A stretch of DNA of 64,000 bases from Phyllostachys edulis (GCA_036346405.1 CM070566.1:10884355-10948354), one strand, 5' to 3'; shown: positions 48,701 through 59,403, counted from the first letter of the stretch. The notes: generated by a model from the sequence alone, not told the origin. Numbers and translations are program-made.

Positions 48701-50259
48701 CACTACTACAAAAGCGAGGCTATAGTAGACGCCCCATCACGAGGCGGTTCCTTTGGAACCGTACGTGTTGGGTCTATCCGGAGACTCATGGTGGCGCCAG
48801 CCTGCTTACTCTGAGGCCTATCACAGACAGTTCTTATTTAGAACCGCTCGCGATAGTCATTATCCTGCACGGTTCATTAATAGAACCGTCGTGGAATTAT
48901 CACGACGGTTCTATTCACAAACCGCTCGTGATAATCCGGCCAATCACGAGGCGGTTCTCAATAAGAACCGTGCAGGATAGTACGACGCGTTCTCAATAAG
49001 AGCCGAATGCAGCGATAATTAGTTATCCTGAGGCGGTTCTAATTAAGAACCGTTTGTGATATCTACTTTCCTCTACGCACTGCTGCTTGCCAAGCTGCCC
49101 GCCTTGCGCTCTGGAGGTCATGTCCTGAGCGGTTCTTTAATAGAACCGTCGTCAAATGATCCTGACGGTTCTATTAAAAAACCGTCAGTGATAAAGTGTT
49201 ATCGCGAGCCGGTTCTTAACAAGAACCGTCTCGATTGTTGGGCGAAACGAAAATTTGAACATAATGGGTGAGGCCAGAACTCTTTTATATAACCTCCATC
49301 TCCTCCTCTGCGGTCTCTCCTCCTCCATCTCCTCCTCCGCCATTTCTCCTCCTTTGCCATTTCTCCTCCTCACACCTTGCGCCCGGCCTCCGATGAAGCT
49401 TGTCGCCCATGACCTCCTCCAACTTGTCCGGCCTCATCGTCCCGGGCCTCATCAGAACCATCACCCGGCCTCCTCCACTTTCGACCTCAACCACACACGA
49501 CCTCCCATGACCTCGTCGCCTTGGCCTCCTCCACCAAATGCCGCCCGGCCTCCCGACCTCCTCCTCTCTCTCCCCCTTTGCTTTGTGATGTGGATTCTTG
49601 AGTTGATGCTCTTGTGATGTGGGTGATGCTCTTTGTGATGTGTGTAGTTCATGTTGAGTTGTTTGGTTTGGGCAAAAATATGGATGGTAGATCGCAAGAC
49701 GGTTCGGTAAAATCATCATAACTTTTGCATCACGAACTCCGATTATGACGCGTTCTTTGGCTTGTTGGAAAGCTAACGAAAAGCTCAATCCGAAAATCCA
49801 TAAGTCAAAGTTAGATTCTCTTGAGGTCTCGAAAAGTGAAAACCCAAAAAGGTCGTTTAGGGCCTCTAGCGGCCTCCGAAGTTTTGGCCGTTTTCGGTTT
49901 TTTTTTGCGAAAGGGCTATCACGAGATGCGGTTCTAAACAAGAACCGTCTGTGAAAATCTCATCATAGACGGTTCCGAACAAGAACCATCTCGTGATAAT
50001 AGCCTTCCGCGAGCGGTTTTAATGAAAACCGCTCGTGATATTCTCGAATCCGCGACGGTTTTTTGATGAAAACCGTGCAGTGATAATAGCCTTCCTGACG
50101 GTTTCAACAAAAAATAAATGCATGATAGTGCGTATCGCTGAGCGGTTTTGAACCGTGCAGCGATAATCGCTATATCACGCAGACCAACAAATATAGACGG
50201 TTGAAAGCAAAATCGTGATGACGATTCGAACCGTCTGTGATGAGGCTTCTGTAGTAGTG
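48701..50259 (+). mobile_element. Non-autonomous CACTA element
   Basis: Ends CACTACTACAAAAGCGAGGC at 48701 and, inverted, CACTACTACAGAAGCCTCAT at 50259. Both ends carry many hairpins of the tcac(gag/aga)cggttc type (48735-49235 and 49915-50245). The centre (49255-49900) has a TATA-like word (tttatataacc, 49283) and a minus-strand frame of 218 codons (49941-49285) that looks like the usual non-coding CACTA interior and resembles no protein I know. Flanking 3-mers are TAC and TCT, so the expected 3-bp duplication is not exact. It sits inside the PGG pseudogene. Confidence 0.85.
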
Positions 50260-50368
50260 TCTGCCGCAATCCACTTGGTGATCCAGAAGATCAAGACATT
50301 GATGCACATGTATATATCTATGAACACGTAGTCGAGACGCGCCTTGTGCTTTACGGCGCTCCAAGCGC

Positions 50369-51597
50369 TAGGGTGAAAAAAAGCTCGGGGCTCATGAAGT
50401 CGCTCGGCTAAATAGCGAGCTCGGGCGGCTCGGCTTCAGCTCGTGATTTTTCAAGCCTAGCCGAGCCTTATTCCCAGCTCGCCAAAACAACAAGCCAAGC
50501 TCGAACCGCTCGTTGGCTCGTTTGGCTCGTGCCTCTTGCTTGGCCCACGAAGGCCCAGTCCAGCGCGGCAGCGCCCTTTCCTCTTGCTTGCCCTAGCCAG
50601 GACTTGGAGGAGGCCGCTAGTCACCCAAATCCTCTCGATCCCTTGAATCCCTTCCCTTCCTCTCGCCGTTCACCCGCCGCCCTCTCCCACCGCCGGCGGA
50701 TGAAATCCAGCGGCAGGGCTCGCGTGGCCTCCCATTGATGATGTCGCGCTCCTCTAGGCCGTCGCCGCACACCGAAAGATGCACAGCAGGCTTCCATCTC
50801 CCGATGACCTCGTCGCAGCTCTCTCCCACTGCATCGTCCGGGTCAAGGACGATGACCTCAAGATCTACAAGCCCTCCCTCGCCCGCCCCTTCATGGCCTT
50901 GACCGGCCCGCGGACCTCCCGCCTTCCCATAGAAGCGGTGAGAACCTCCTCCCCGTCGCCGCCTCCCGTCCGGCCTTCAACGAGAGTCAGGACATCTTTG
51001 CGATAGTGCCTCCAGGCCATCATCGAGGGCTCTAGCCTGGGCCACCGCAAGCGCGTCCTCCACGAGCTCAACTCCCTCGTCTCCGGGCTTTGGCTCAGGC
51101 ACTGCCCCGACGAGGCCGCCGAGGAGGAGGCCCTCTCCTTTTTTCCGCTTTGGATTATTTTTTGAAATGTAATGTTTTTTTGATCTTGGATTCCATACAT
51201 CGACTCAACAGGTTCATGATTTGCCTCTCCATTTCGATGTCAGTTCCTTTGTTTCCTCATATCGATGTTGGTTCATGCTTTGGATTGTTTTTTGAAATGT
51301 AATGTTTGTGTAGTTGTATTGATTTTCTTTGAGATGAAGAATTTATCATAATGCGACGTTGTTGTTATTCATATGACGATGCTTTTCTGAATAAATTCAT
51401 TATGTTGATTCTCGTCGGTGGTCAGTTCTGGAAAAGATCAATGAGAAGATCCACCGCGAGCTAGTTTCTGGGTGGTCAGTTGTTTGGATCGCGAGCTGAG
51501 CCAGGCCTCCTCACTGGCTCATTTTCGAAACAAGCCGAGCCTACTGTTCACTCGAGCCAAAATGAGCCTGGCTCGGTTCGGCTCATTTCCACCCCTA
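50369..51597 (+). mobile_element. TAGGGGTG-type hAT element with a captured coding fragment
   Basis: Starts TAGGGTGAAAAAAAGCTCGG and ends (inverted) TAGGGGTGGAAATGAGCCGA; both ends are rich in gagctcggctc words. The flanks ccaagcgc and aaagcggc are at best a mutated 8-bp duplication. Inside, 50779-51130 on the plus strand reads like genuine exon sequence: MHSRLPSPDDLVAALSHCIV, then AIIEGSSLGHRKRVLHELNS and LWLRHCPDEAAEEE. The source gene is not recognised. A word of about 30 bp (gctttggattattttttgaa and on) occurs twice, at 51148 and 51280. The insertion splits the PGG pseudogene. Confidence 0.65.
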
Positions 51598-51887
51598 AAA
51601 GCGGCGTCGAAGGCCAGCATCTTGCTGATTAGCGACACCCACAAGTAGTGCAGCGACACCACGAAACTCTTCCATGAGCCGTTAGAGCTTGACGCCTTCC
51701 TGTATATGAGTAGGATTACCGCAACCACGGAGCTTGCCAAGGCAACGACGTCGAGGAAAAGGAAGCATTTGAAGATGAGCTTGTCCTCCAATTCTGCCTT
51801 GCCGCCTTTGCCTCTGTACCCGCCAGGCACGTTGAACGCCGCGGAGAAGGCCACGGTGGTGATGAGCGCGGCCACCAAATTATAAAA

Positions 51888-52482
51888 GGGAAATGCTACA
51901 AAACGGTATACCGTTCGGCAGTACAGGTGCTCCAAGTCTCCTCACCTCCTTCATCGCTCCTCTCTGTCGTGCTCCCACATCGCTGCGCCGCTCCTCCCCC
52001 CCGCCTCCTTCATTGCTCCCACATTGATGTGCCAATCCTCTCCTCGCTCGAGCGCTCTAGCTCTCCTTGTCCCATGTCTTCTCGAAACTCCGGCGAGAGG
52101 AGCGGTGGCTCCGCCGCTATGGGTTCACCGTTCCCCACTGGTTGTAGAGGGAGGCCGAGGAGGCAGCGGCCCGGTAGTGCGCGGAGGCGGGGGGTGTTGG
52201 GCGGTGGCGGAGGGAGGCACGAGAAGGCGGCAGCGCTAGAGAATGTTAGGTTGGGTAGGGTGAGGGTGGCGGGGGGGAGGCAATGACCTGACGCGGCGAG
52301 GCAGCGAGGTTGCCACCAGCTACCGGTGGGGGAGGAGGTGGTGGGGGGAGGCGGAGGAGGGGTGCGGAGCAACAACCGTGGGGGAGGAGAGGGAGAGGAG
52401 GGGAAGTTGCGGTGGTGGAGGACTGGAGGCAGCCGTGGTGGTGATGGGCCTCCCGACGGTATAGCGTGTGGTAGTAGCTCCC
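51888..52482. mobile_element. Non-autonomous Mutator-type element with 9-bp target duplication
   Basis: Ends GGGAAATGCTACAAAACGGT at 51888 and, inverted, GGGAGCTACTACCACACGCT at 52482, continuing with TATACCGT in both, about 30 bp of imperfect terminal repeat. The 9 bp ATTATAAAA flank both sides exactly (51879-51887 and 52483-52491). A 9-bp duplication is the mark of the Mutator superfamily. The GC-rich interior has only low-complexity frames on both strands; origin unknown. Confidence 0.8.
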
Positions 52483-52786
52483 ATTATAAAAAGCCAAAAC
52501 AAACAGAACCTAAGCCCACGGATCGAGACTGACCGTTATTTTTCTTGTGTTAGTAGTACTCTATGATTGCGTCACTCTTAGCATAATGACAAGCATCAAA
52601 TTACCTAGCCTTCTTATATTGGAGTGGCCCGGGTTTGAAATAACTAAAGTAGGGAAACTTTGCATAAATAACTCTTGGGGTTGTTTATGTATAAGGTGGC
52701 TGAAACTTTCTTAAGCATATGTCATATTTTTATTAATCTTCGTACAAATTGAATAGTTACAAAAATTGACTTAGGCTTTTAAAAAA

Positions 52787-55427
52787 GGATTAAGTACATG
52801 TGTCGTCCCTCAACTCTTGCCCTAATTTAGTTTTCGTCCCTGAATTGTAATACCGGATAAAACACGTCCTCCAAGTATCAATACCGCGCAAAAGATATCC
52901 CTTCATCTGTTTTAGAGCGGTTTTGACCGGTGTTTGACCCACGTGGCTTTCCAGTCAGATAAAAAATTACCAGGTCGGCCTCGGTCACGTCTCCTCCCCA
53001 TTCCCATTTTCTTCTCTCTCCCCATGGCTCTCTTCCTAGAGCTTTTACTCTCCATGGCTCCTCCTGCATCCAGCCTCCTCTCCTCCTGCCGCTTTCCCCT
53101 TCCTCCGGTCAGGTCTACCACGGCCCCCTTAGCTCAGCTGCCGCTCGTGCGTCTGGTTCTCCTGCCTTCGAGCGCGCCGTGGTCTGCCCGACTGGTCTTC
53201 CCTGCGCCTGGCGGCGCCTCGGCTCCTGCGCGTGCCTCCTCTCGGCTTACCGACCTTTGGCTCACCGTATTGCACCAGACAGGAGCCTCGCCCATCTCCA
53301 CGGAGCTCCACGCCCTCGGCCTCTCCCCGTCCCAGATCGCCAACCTCGCCAAGATCGTCGGCCGCTACCTCCTCTACCGCAGCTTCGTCTCCAAGGTGTG
53401 GTTCTAGAGTCGGGAGCTAAGAGAAGGCGTGGAGGCAGGAGGATTTGGAGTCGGGCACGTGCTGGAGGAGAGGTGGGAGGATTTGGAGTTGCGCTCACCG
53501 CGTCCGTGCTGCTGATCCTGGGCACTCAAAGGGAGCGAGAGGGCGAGGTGCTCGGCACTGTTGAGGGCCACGATGAGCAGGAGGAGGCCGTGGGAACCCG
53601 CCGCAAGCCTCTTCTTCTCCATCTCCGACCAACACTACTTCTCCTCCACCGCAACATCTTCAGTGAGGCATAGTCCAATCCTCGGCGTGTGAAGCATCTA
53701 GCAGTAACTCAGGAGCGCACCATTTAGCCTAGAGCGTCTCGGGTTTGCGAAATGCAATGTTTGCCCGAGGCTCGCCGCCGCTCACCTGCGCCACGCCACT
53801 GCATAGGACCACTGTGGACCTCGCCACCGGTACCAATAGGTCCGCCCCGGTGAGGCGGTTCCATTTTGGCCATTAGCCCGCGCTACCATGCTCCCTAACG
53901 CCGACGACTAGCCAGAGAACCAAGCGCTTGGAAGCTCCTCTGCCCTGCCCCGGCTGCGCCTCACCCAAAACCATCCGATCCAGATCTGACGATCCAGACC
54001 ATCGGTCCGAATAGCCCAACCCTCTCACTTACGCACGAGCCGTTCGATCTAATTTCAACCGTTCGGATCGGTTGGAACGTTCGGACCACCCGAACGTCCC
54101 GCGCGATCCTGACTGTTATCAAAACCCAATTGGACGGCTCGAACTTCACACCGCACCACTCTCACTTGATTGCACCGCACCAAGTCGCAACTCCTTGTGC
54201 GACTGACCGCCCGAGCCCGTGCGTCAGGGTCGTCCTCAACCTCGGGCAGGCCCGCATAGCATAGACTGTGTTCGCCACGCGCCCACCGGTGGTGGAGTGG
54301 CAGTGAGGTGGCGATTACGGTTGAAATGGATCCAGAGAGATGGGGTGAACTGAAGGGAGGTGGTGGCTTGACCAGAGCTGGTCGGCGGCGGCCGGGAGGT
54401 GATGAACGACGGCCGGCTGTGGAGGTGAAAGGAGGGCAACGGCGTAGGGTGGAGTGGTTGATATTTAGGAGGTGCATGAGCAACAGGAGACCGAGTGGGA
54501 CTTACCTGTGTGCTCGGAGGAAGCCGAGGGCGACTCAGTTGGGCCGGCGGCGGCGACCATGGGCGGCACGGGTGCTCCAATGGTGGCGACGACCTGGAGA
54601 AGAAGAGAGCACAAATCAGAGGTAGAGGGAGGTCAAGGGGTGCTAGGAGATGCTCAAGGCGAAAGGAATCGAGCTCGGGCTCACTGGAGAGGAAGTGGCG
54701 GTGGTGGAGGCAGGTGTGGCCGTTGTTGGAGAAGATGCCGAGTGCACAATGCTCCAGTGGAAGAATCCTCGAATTGGCGGAGGTTATTTGTTTCTAGAGG
54801 TTGAAGGCGCGCCGTGACGCGATTGTGGGTGTCTAGGGCTCCCCAAAGCGGCGTGGGTTGCGTGGCGGCTGGGCGGCGTGGAGTTGGCTCTGCACACTCG
54901 GGCTCTCAGAGCTCAGTGAACGTGGGCAAGAGACAAGAGGTGACGGCGAGGCGGGCGGAGAGCTTGAGGAGGCGACGGCGGCAGGAGCGGAGGGAGCGGT
55001 CGAAGGAGGCGGTGTGAAGGACTCCCATTGCTTTGTGGTGGACCGATGGCGGGGCGCGGGCGGCTCTGCGGGGAGGCTGCATCGGCAGGAGGAGGAGGCG
55101 GCCAGCGGCGGAGGAGGCGAGGGCGGTGGAACCCAACAAGCATGCAGGCGGCGCTTGGTCGAGGCCGAGGACGGTGGCGGTCTTGAGAGATTTAGAAAGA
55201 CGAAGAGCATGGGGAAGAAGAGAAGGTTTGCAGGTGTGGGCGCTTGGTGGCAGGGGAAAATGATTTTTTTCCACGTGGCACGAAACACTAGTCAAAACCG
55301 CCTCGACGCACGGAGGACTCCTTTTGCCCGGTATTGATACTTTGAGGTGCGTTATATCTGGTATTTCAGTTGATGGACGAAAACTAAACTAGGGCAAGAG
55401 TTGAGAGACGAAACTTGTACTTAATCC
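52787..55427. mobile_element. Pack-MULE: long terminal inverted repeats, perfect 9-bp duplication
   Basis: The ends GGATTAAGTACATGTGTCGT at 52787 and, inverted, GGATTAAGTACAAGTTTCGT at 55427 begin imperfect terminal inverted repeats of roughly 150 bp that share CTCAACTCTTGCCCTA, AAGTATCAATACCG and GGTTTTGAC. TTTAAAAAA flanks both sides exactly (52778-52786 and 55428-55436). The homologous site at 2.4 kb lacks the insert. There is no transposase inside; an mTERF-like fragment lies next to the left repeat, and GC-rich sequence of unknown origin fills the rest, including 53760-54190 with ccgttcgatct / ccgttcggatc words. The element belongs to the Mutator superfamily and depends on a transposase supplied elsewhere. 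Confidence 0.85.
53024..53407 (+). pseudogene. mTERF-like gene fragment captured by the Pack-MULE
   Basis: From ATG 53024 a frame of 127 codons runs to the stop at 53405. The first 70 residues are rich in Ser, Arg, Pro and Ala and lack acids, like an organelle transit peptide; the end LGLSPSQIANLAKIVGRYLL followed by YRSFVSKVWF resembles the helical repeat of plant mTERF proteins (G-L-S-x-S-Q-I-A, R-S-x-V-S-K). Full mTERF proteins have 350-400 residues and act on organellar transcripts; this is only the start. The frame being open could reflect recent capture or chance. Identification is by family resemblance. Confidence 0.55.
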
Positions 55428-55873
55428 TTTAAAAAATTTGTAATAAACCTGATAACTCTTTTACAGGTGCATGCATACTCTAGACCACACACACGCAACT
55501 TTCAAGTTTCAACAACAAGCTCCTGTAGGCAAGTTTGCTGTGGTCTATAGCTGAGACGATTCCCACACCGAAAAACGCTAAAATATTTATAATTTGACAA
55601 GTTTTATTATTTTTACCACATATTTTCGTACTAGAGTCCCTCGCAATTCCCTCTCTTTCACGATAGTTTGTAGAAGACTCACGTGAACACATTAAAGTTT
55701 TATGACACCGCAACTGCTTGGCGTCATTTTCTCTGCTCTGTGTTACTATTTCTCTTCTGACTGAACTCAACTTGCTTACAGAATAGATACTAGAGTACTT
55801 AGTGCGGTCAGCGGCTAACAAACTTCATCCGCAACCCATGCAACCTGAATAAGCTCCACTACTCACAACGTGC

Positions 55874-56003
55874 GCCTTGACCCAATCTCTCTATATATGC
55901 AGCTACATGCAAGACTGTGCCTTGACTCAATCTCTCTGTATATGCAGCTACATGCAAGACTGTGCCTTGACTCAATCTCTCTGTATATGCAGCTACATGC
56001 AAT
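55874..56003 (+). repeat. 45-bp tandem repeat, about three units
   Basis: Units start gccttgactcaatctctctg at 55874, 55919 and 55964, followed by tatatgcagctacatgcaag. The related segment at 2.85 kb has one unit. Confidence 0.9.
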
Positions 56004-56886
56004 ATAATTCAGGAAAGACTTGACACGTCAACAGTGCCATGCAAACATACGAAACCTGACGTGGGAAAACAACAAATGCAGCATGATTACTACAATAGGA
56101 TGCAGGTGGACGCATGCCGTCCGCAAAGCCAACCCATGATCGGGACAAAAACAGTAAGTGGAGGCCCTCGGAAAAGTGAGTTCGACATTTTGACATTATA
56201 GCGACGCTAGGAGGTTGTTACCATAGTATGTCAGAATGTATGCCTGCAATGGACCTCGATTTTGCATTTATTTCTACATTTCTTTGAAGAACCTTTAGAC
56301 ATCTCTCGATTGGATAGCACCAATTACCTGCAGGCCCATTCGTGCCTCGTCGGGGAGGTGCAAAATCAAATCTTTGCATCGATTGAAGAAGCGGGTGGAA
56401 AGATCTTCTCCAACTTACGAGCAACACAGGTGCCATTCTTTCCAAGTCGGCAATCACGGTCAGGATAACTCCTTGGCACAAAATGGCGAAGAAATAGCTC
56501 AACTCTGCCGGCACTAGCGGACATGCTTTCGAGGACTAGCCTCGAACCATCACGGGAAGAAGCCGCTCAATCCATATGTGGTAGTCATGACTCTTCATCC
56601 CTAAGACTACGCATAGTAGATAAGTTCCTCCCCTCCTCGATTATTGCATGCAAGACAAAATCGCCTATATGCAGCTACATGCAAGACTGTGCCTTGACTC
56701 AATCTCTCTGTATATGCAGCTACATGCAATATAATTCAGGAAAGACTTGACACGTCAACAGTGCCATGCAAACATACGAAACCTGACGTGGGAAAACAAC
56801 AAATGCAGCATGATTACTACAATAGGATGCAGGTGGACGCATGCCGTCCGCAAAGCCAACCCCACAAAAAACAGTAAGTGGAGGCT
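55935..56886 (+). repeat. Direct repeat pair of about 200 bp (55935-56165 and 56670-56886)
   Basis: The sequence tatatgcagctacatgcaag through gacgcatgccgtccgcaaag and aacagtaagtggagg occurs twice, about 735 bp apart and nearly identical. The space between holds a CACTA transposase fragment. Confidence 0.85.
56165..56668 (-). pseudogene. Orphan fragment of a CACTA transposase (Tnp2 end / DUF4218)
   Basis: Minus strand: KSHDYHIWIERLLPVMVRG at 56594-56538, then a stop, then PAELSYFFAILCQGVILTV (56511 on) and GNWCYPIERCLKVLQRNVEI (56310-56250). In TNP2-type CACTA transposases the K-S-H-D-x-H motif and the E-L-S-x-F-F-x-x-L-C segment follow each other at the Tnp2/DUF4218 border, so this is a piece of such a gene. 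It has no CACTA ends and differs from the transposase at 44.3-47.5 kb. It lies exactly between the two direct repeats. Confidence 0.75.
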
Positions 56887-57122
56887 GATCCTGTGGCTAC
56901 CGCCGGACGCGATACCATCGAGTCTTGCTCGATTCACAAAGAGACAACTACATTATCTCTCTTTCTTTATATCCCATATCAGCAAAAGTCATACATGACA
57001 AATTATATAAATAGTTGACATCACATAATTGTACATGCCCTATAAAGGCGAGGGGGCAGGCGCACTGCCACCTTGTATGCTGTGTGTGATGTCTATCGCA
57101 CGCAAACCCGGTAAAACAATTA

Positions 57123-59342
57123 TCATAACCAAAATGCCAAAAAATTTATAACACTGAACAGAAGCAGGTTGAGTACGTCAGCGCCGGCGAACGGATACTG
57201 CCTCCTGATACGCCTCTGCCCTCCTTTTAAGCGAGTGCGCCATAGAAACCTCCACATTGTGTGCAACGACGCGGCAGGCGCAATCCACTTGCTGATGAAC
57301 AAGATCAAGACATAAATGCACACGTATATAGCTAAGTACACGTTGTTGACTGTCCATGTGCTCGCCGTCGCCACCGTTGCGATCACAGCGGCGTAGAAGG
57401 CCAGCATCATGCTGATTAGCGACACCCACAGGAAGTGCAGCGACGCCACGAAGTTCTTCCACGAGCCGGCAGAGCGTGACGCCTTCCCGTAGACGAGCAG
57501 GATCACCGCAACCACGGAGGTTGCCAAGGCGACGGCGTCGAGTAAAAGGAAGCATTTGAAGACGATCTTATCCATGAGATTCGCCTTGCCGTTGTCTCCG
57601 TACCCGCCAGGCACGTTGAACGCCGCGGAGAAGGCCACGGTGGCGATGAGCGCGGCCACCACCGCGAGGCTATCGGACGTCGTCTCTATCCCCTTCGCTA
57701 TGTCGCGGCCGCTCCACTGCTTCATACGGTCTTGCCTTCGCGGCCGGGACTGTGCCCCGAAAGCAACCAGTGTCACCACCAGGCTTACCTGCACGTACAC
57801 CATATGAGAGTTTTTAGCGACAGTGTTGTATAGCAAATCCGATTAAGTAATATGCCCACCATGGTGAAGAAACTCGTCGATTTCGCGGCGAGATCTAACG
57901 GCGTGTGCCCATCCTTGTTCATAACATCGGCTCGCGCTCTGCCTTTCCAAACCAGGGCCTCCGCGACGCCGGACGAGCCCGCGACCACCGCGAGGTGGAG
58001 CGGCGTATTACCGTCCCTGTCCTGCGCGTTCAGGAGGCCGCCCAGCATCAGGTCCTTGATGGCGAGCGACACGACCGAGAACGCTTTTCCTTGGCCGCGG
58101 CGTGCAGGAAGGTCCAGCCATGGTCGTCGCGGAGCTCGGCGGCGTCAGGGCAGTCCTTCAGCAGCTTCTTGACGACGCGGTCGTGGCCCATCAGCGCCGC
58201 GACGTGGAGAGCCGAAGGCCGTCCGAGTCCTTCATGTACACCGTGTTCGGTGGCGCGGCGCGCAGGATTGCGCTTACGATGGAACGGTCGCCGTCGGACG
58301 ACGCGAAATGGAGCGGGCTGCTGCCGTTGCAGTCGACTTCGGCGGCCAGAGATGGATTCCATTGCAGTAGCAGGTCAACCATTTCTGACAATTAATGGAG
58401 TGAACACATTATTCTTAGGCACTTGGAAGTTGTAACTTGCGAAAGCACAAAAGATGAACGTGTACTACCACAAATGCGATAAAGAACCCTGAAAGAAGCC
58501 ACTAACCTGAGCTCTGGAAGACGGCAGCGTGCAGAGCATTCTGCGAGCTCGGGCCGACTGATGATGCATCCCGGCACATGGTTATCGCTCTAACGGCATG
58601 CACCGACGTGCTCATCACCGCCAAATACAGCGGCGACATACCGGCGTTGTTCAGCTCGGACGCCAGCTCCGGCGCCGCCGAGACCAGAGCCTCCACCGCG
58701 GCGCCATGGCCTTGCCTCGCCGCCAGATGAAGGGCCGTGTCCCCGGCCTCGTTCTTGCAGCCGAGGATGCTTTCCCCGCAGTCCTGGGCCAGCTCGACGA
58801 GGAGAGACACGGCCCTGTCTCGCCCCGCACTCGCCGCGCAATGCAGCGGTGTGTCCAAAGTCGAGTTCCGGGAAGAGAGCAGAGTATTGTCCCTGAACCT
58901 GAAGTAGAGCTCCCGCATCAGCTCGTCATGCCCTTGCTCCGCAGCTACGTGAAGAACCGTGTTTCTCCCCGCGCTCACCTCGTGTATGTCACACTGTCCA
59001 TGCTGAATGCCTGAAACAAATATATTTTGTACGGGTTCTAAGTTGTTATTCGGTTAGGACGTAGCTAACATCTAAAGTGGATTTAAGCTATTAATTCTAT
59101 GGCGTTCTTACGTTTTATCAATATAAAAGCGAAAAAGAGCAGTTCTTACCAGTGGCTTGATGTGCTGCAGCACAGTGTTGTCGCTGCAGAAGCAGTGCCA
59201 TGACCTCCTCCATTTGCCCTCCGGACACGGCAAGGTAGAGAGAAGAGCACATGAACAGGCGCGCGCCATTCGACGGCTGCGCCGCCGCCGCCGCCGCCGC
59301 AGATGCTGCAGGGGGAGTGAGCTGGATGAGCTGATAATCCAT
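57123..59342 (-). CDS. Ankyrin-repeat protein with PGG membrane domain (ACD6-like), two apparent 1-bp deletions
   Basis: Four exons on the minus strand: 59342-59150, 59010-58507, 58384-57860 and 57788-57123; all introns are GT-AG (139, 122 and 71 bp). Exons 1-3 encode an alanine-rich start (MDYQLIQLTPPAASAAA) and about eight ankyrin repeats (NTVLHVAAEQGHDELM, DTPLHCAASAGRDRAV, DTALHLAARQGHGAAV, SPLHFASSDGDRSIV, NTPLHLAVVAGSSGVA, HTPLDLAAKS). Exon 4 encodes the PGG domain (ATVAFSAAFNVPGGY) and four membrane helices. Two one-base deletions in exon 3 (about 58217 and 58081) shift the frame; without them the product would be near 629 residues, normal for the family. ACD6-like proteins act at membranes in defence signalling; that role is inferred. 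Exon structure is otherwise perfect, so the shifts may be assembly errors. Confidence 0.85.
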
Positions 59343-59380
59343 TCGATCGAAACCAACTCAAGAGAGATGGGGCTACGTGT

Positions 59381-59395
59381 TTTAATACATATACC
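59381..59395 (-). promoter_or_regulatory. Possible TATA box of the ankyrin-PGG gene
   Basis: GGTATATGTATTAAA on the minus strand, about 40-50 bp before the ATG. That would leave a very short leader, so it is only a candidate. Confidence 0.3.
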
Positions 59396-59403
59396 GTTAT
59401 GTC

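Larger units (their letters stand above)
48420..51887 (-). pseudogene. PGG-domain (ankyrin/ACD6-like) pseudogene in three pieces
   Basis: Only the last exon is left, in three pieces that match exon 4 of the gene at 57123. Piece 1, 51880-51598: VAALITTVAFSAAFNVPGGY, DKLIFKCFLFLDVVALASSV, SLHYLWVSLISKMLAFDAA. Piece 2, 50368-50260: IYMCINVLIFWITKWIAA. Piece 3, 48700-48595: RFLWHNHLKGGQ then a stop, followed by matching 3' flank to about 48420. A hAT element (50369-51597) and a CACTA element (48701-50259) separate them, and the 5' side ends at a Mutator-type element (51888). Ankyrin exons are missing. It is a dead tandem relative of the intact gene. Confidence 0.85.
52492..56160. repeat. Segment duplicated at 2.1-3.0 kb (copy 2, contains the Pack-MULE)
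   Basis: 52510-52780 and 55440-56105 match 2115-2990 in order. The copy is longer because of the Pack-MULE at 52787-55427 and of extra 45-bp units at 55874. No gene found in the shared part. Confidence 0.7.

Noticed and set aside
49285..49941. Minus-strand open frame of 218 codons inside the small CACTA
   Set aside because: It runs across CACTA interior and low-complexity CT-rich sequence, has no recognisable domain, and the opposite strand also gives a long frame.
48701..50259. Regular hairpin repeats that could suggest a CRISPR-like array
   Set aside because: The units are palindromic, uneven in spacing and bounded by CACTA terminal repeats; they are CACTA subterminal repeats in plant DNA.
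54308..55337. Gly/Arg-rich frames in the right part of the Pack-MULE
   Set aside because: Low-complexity GC-rich translation on both strands; no gene source could be recognised.
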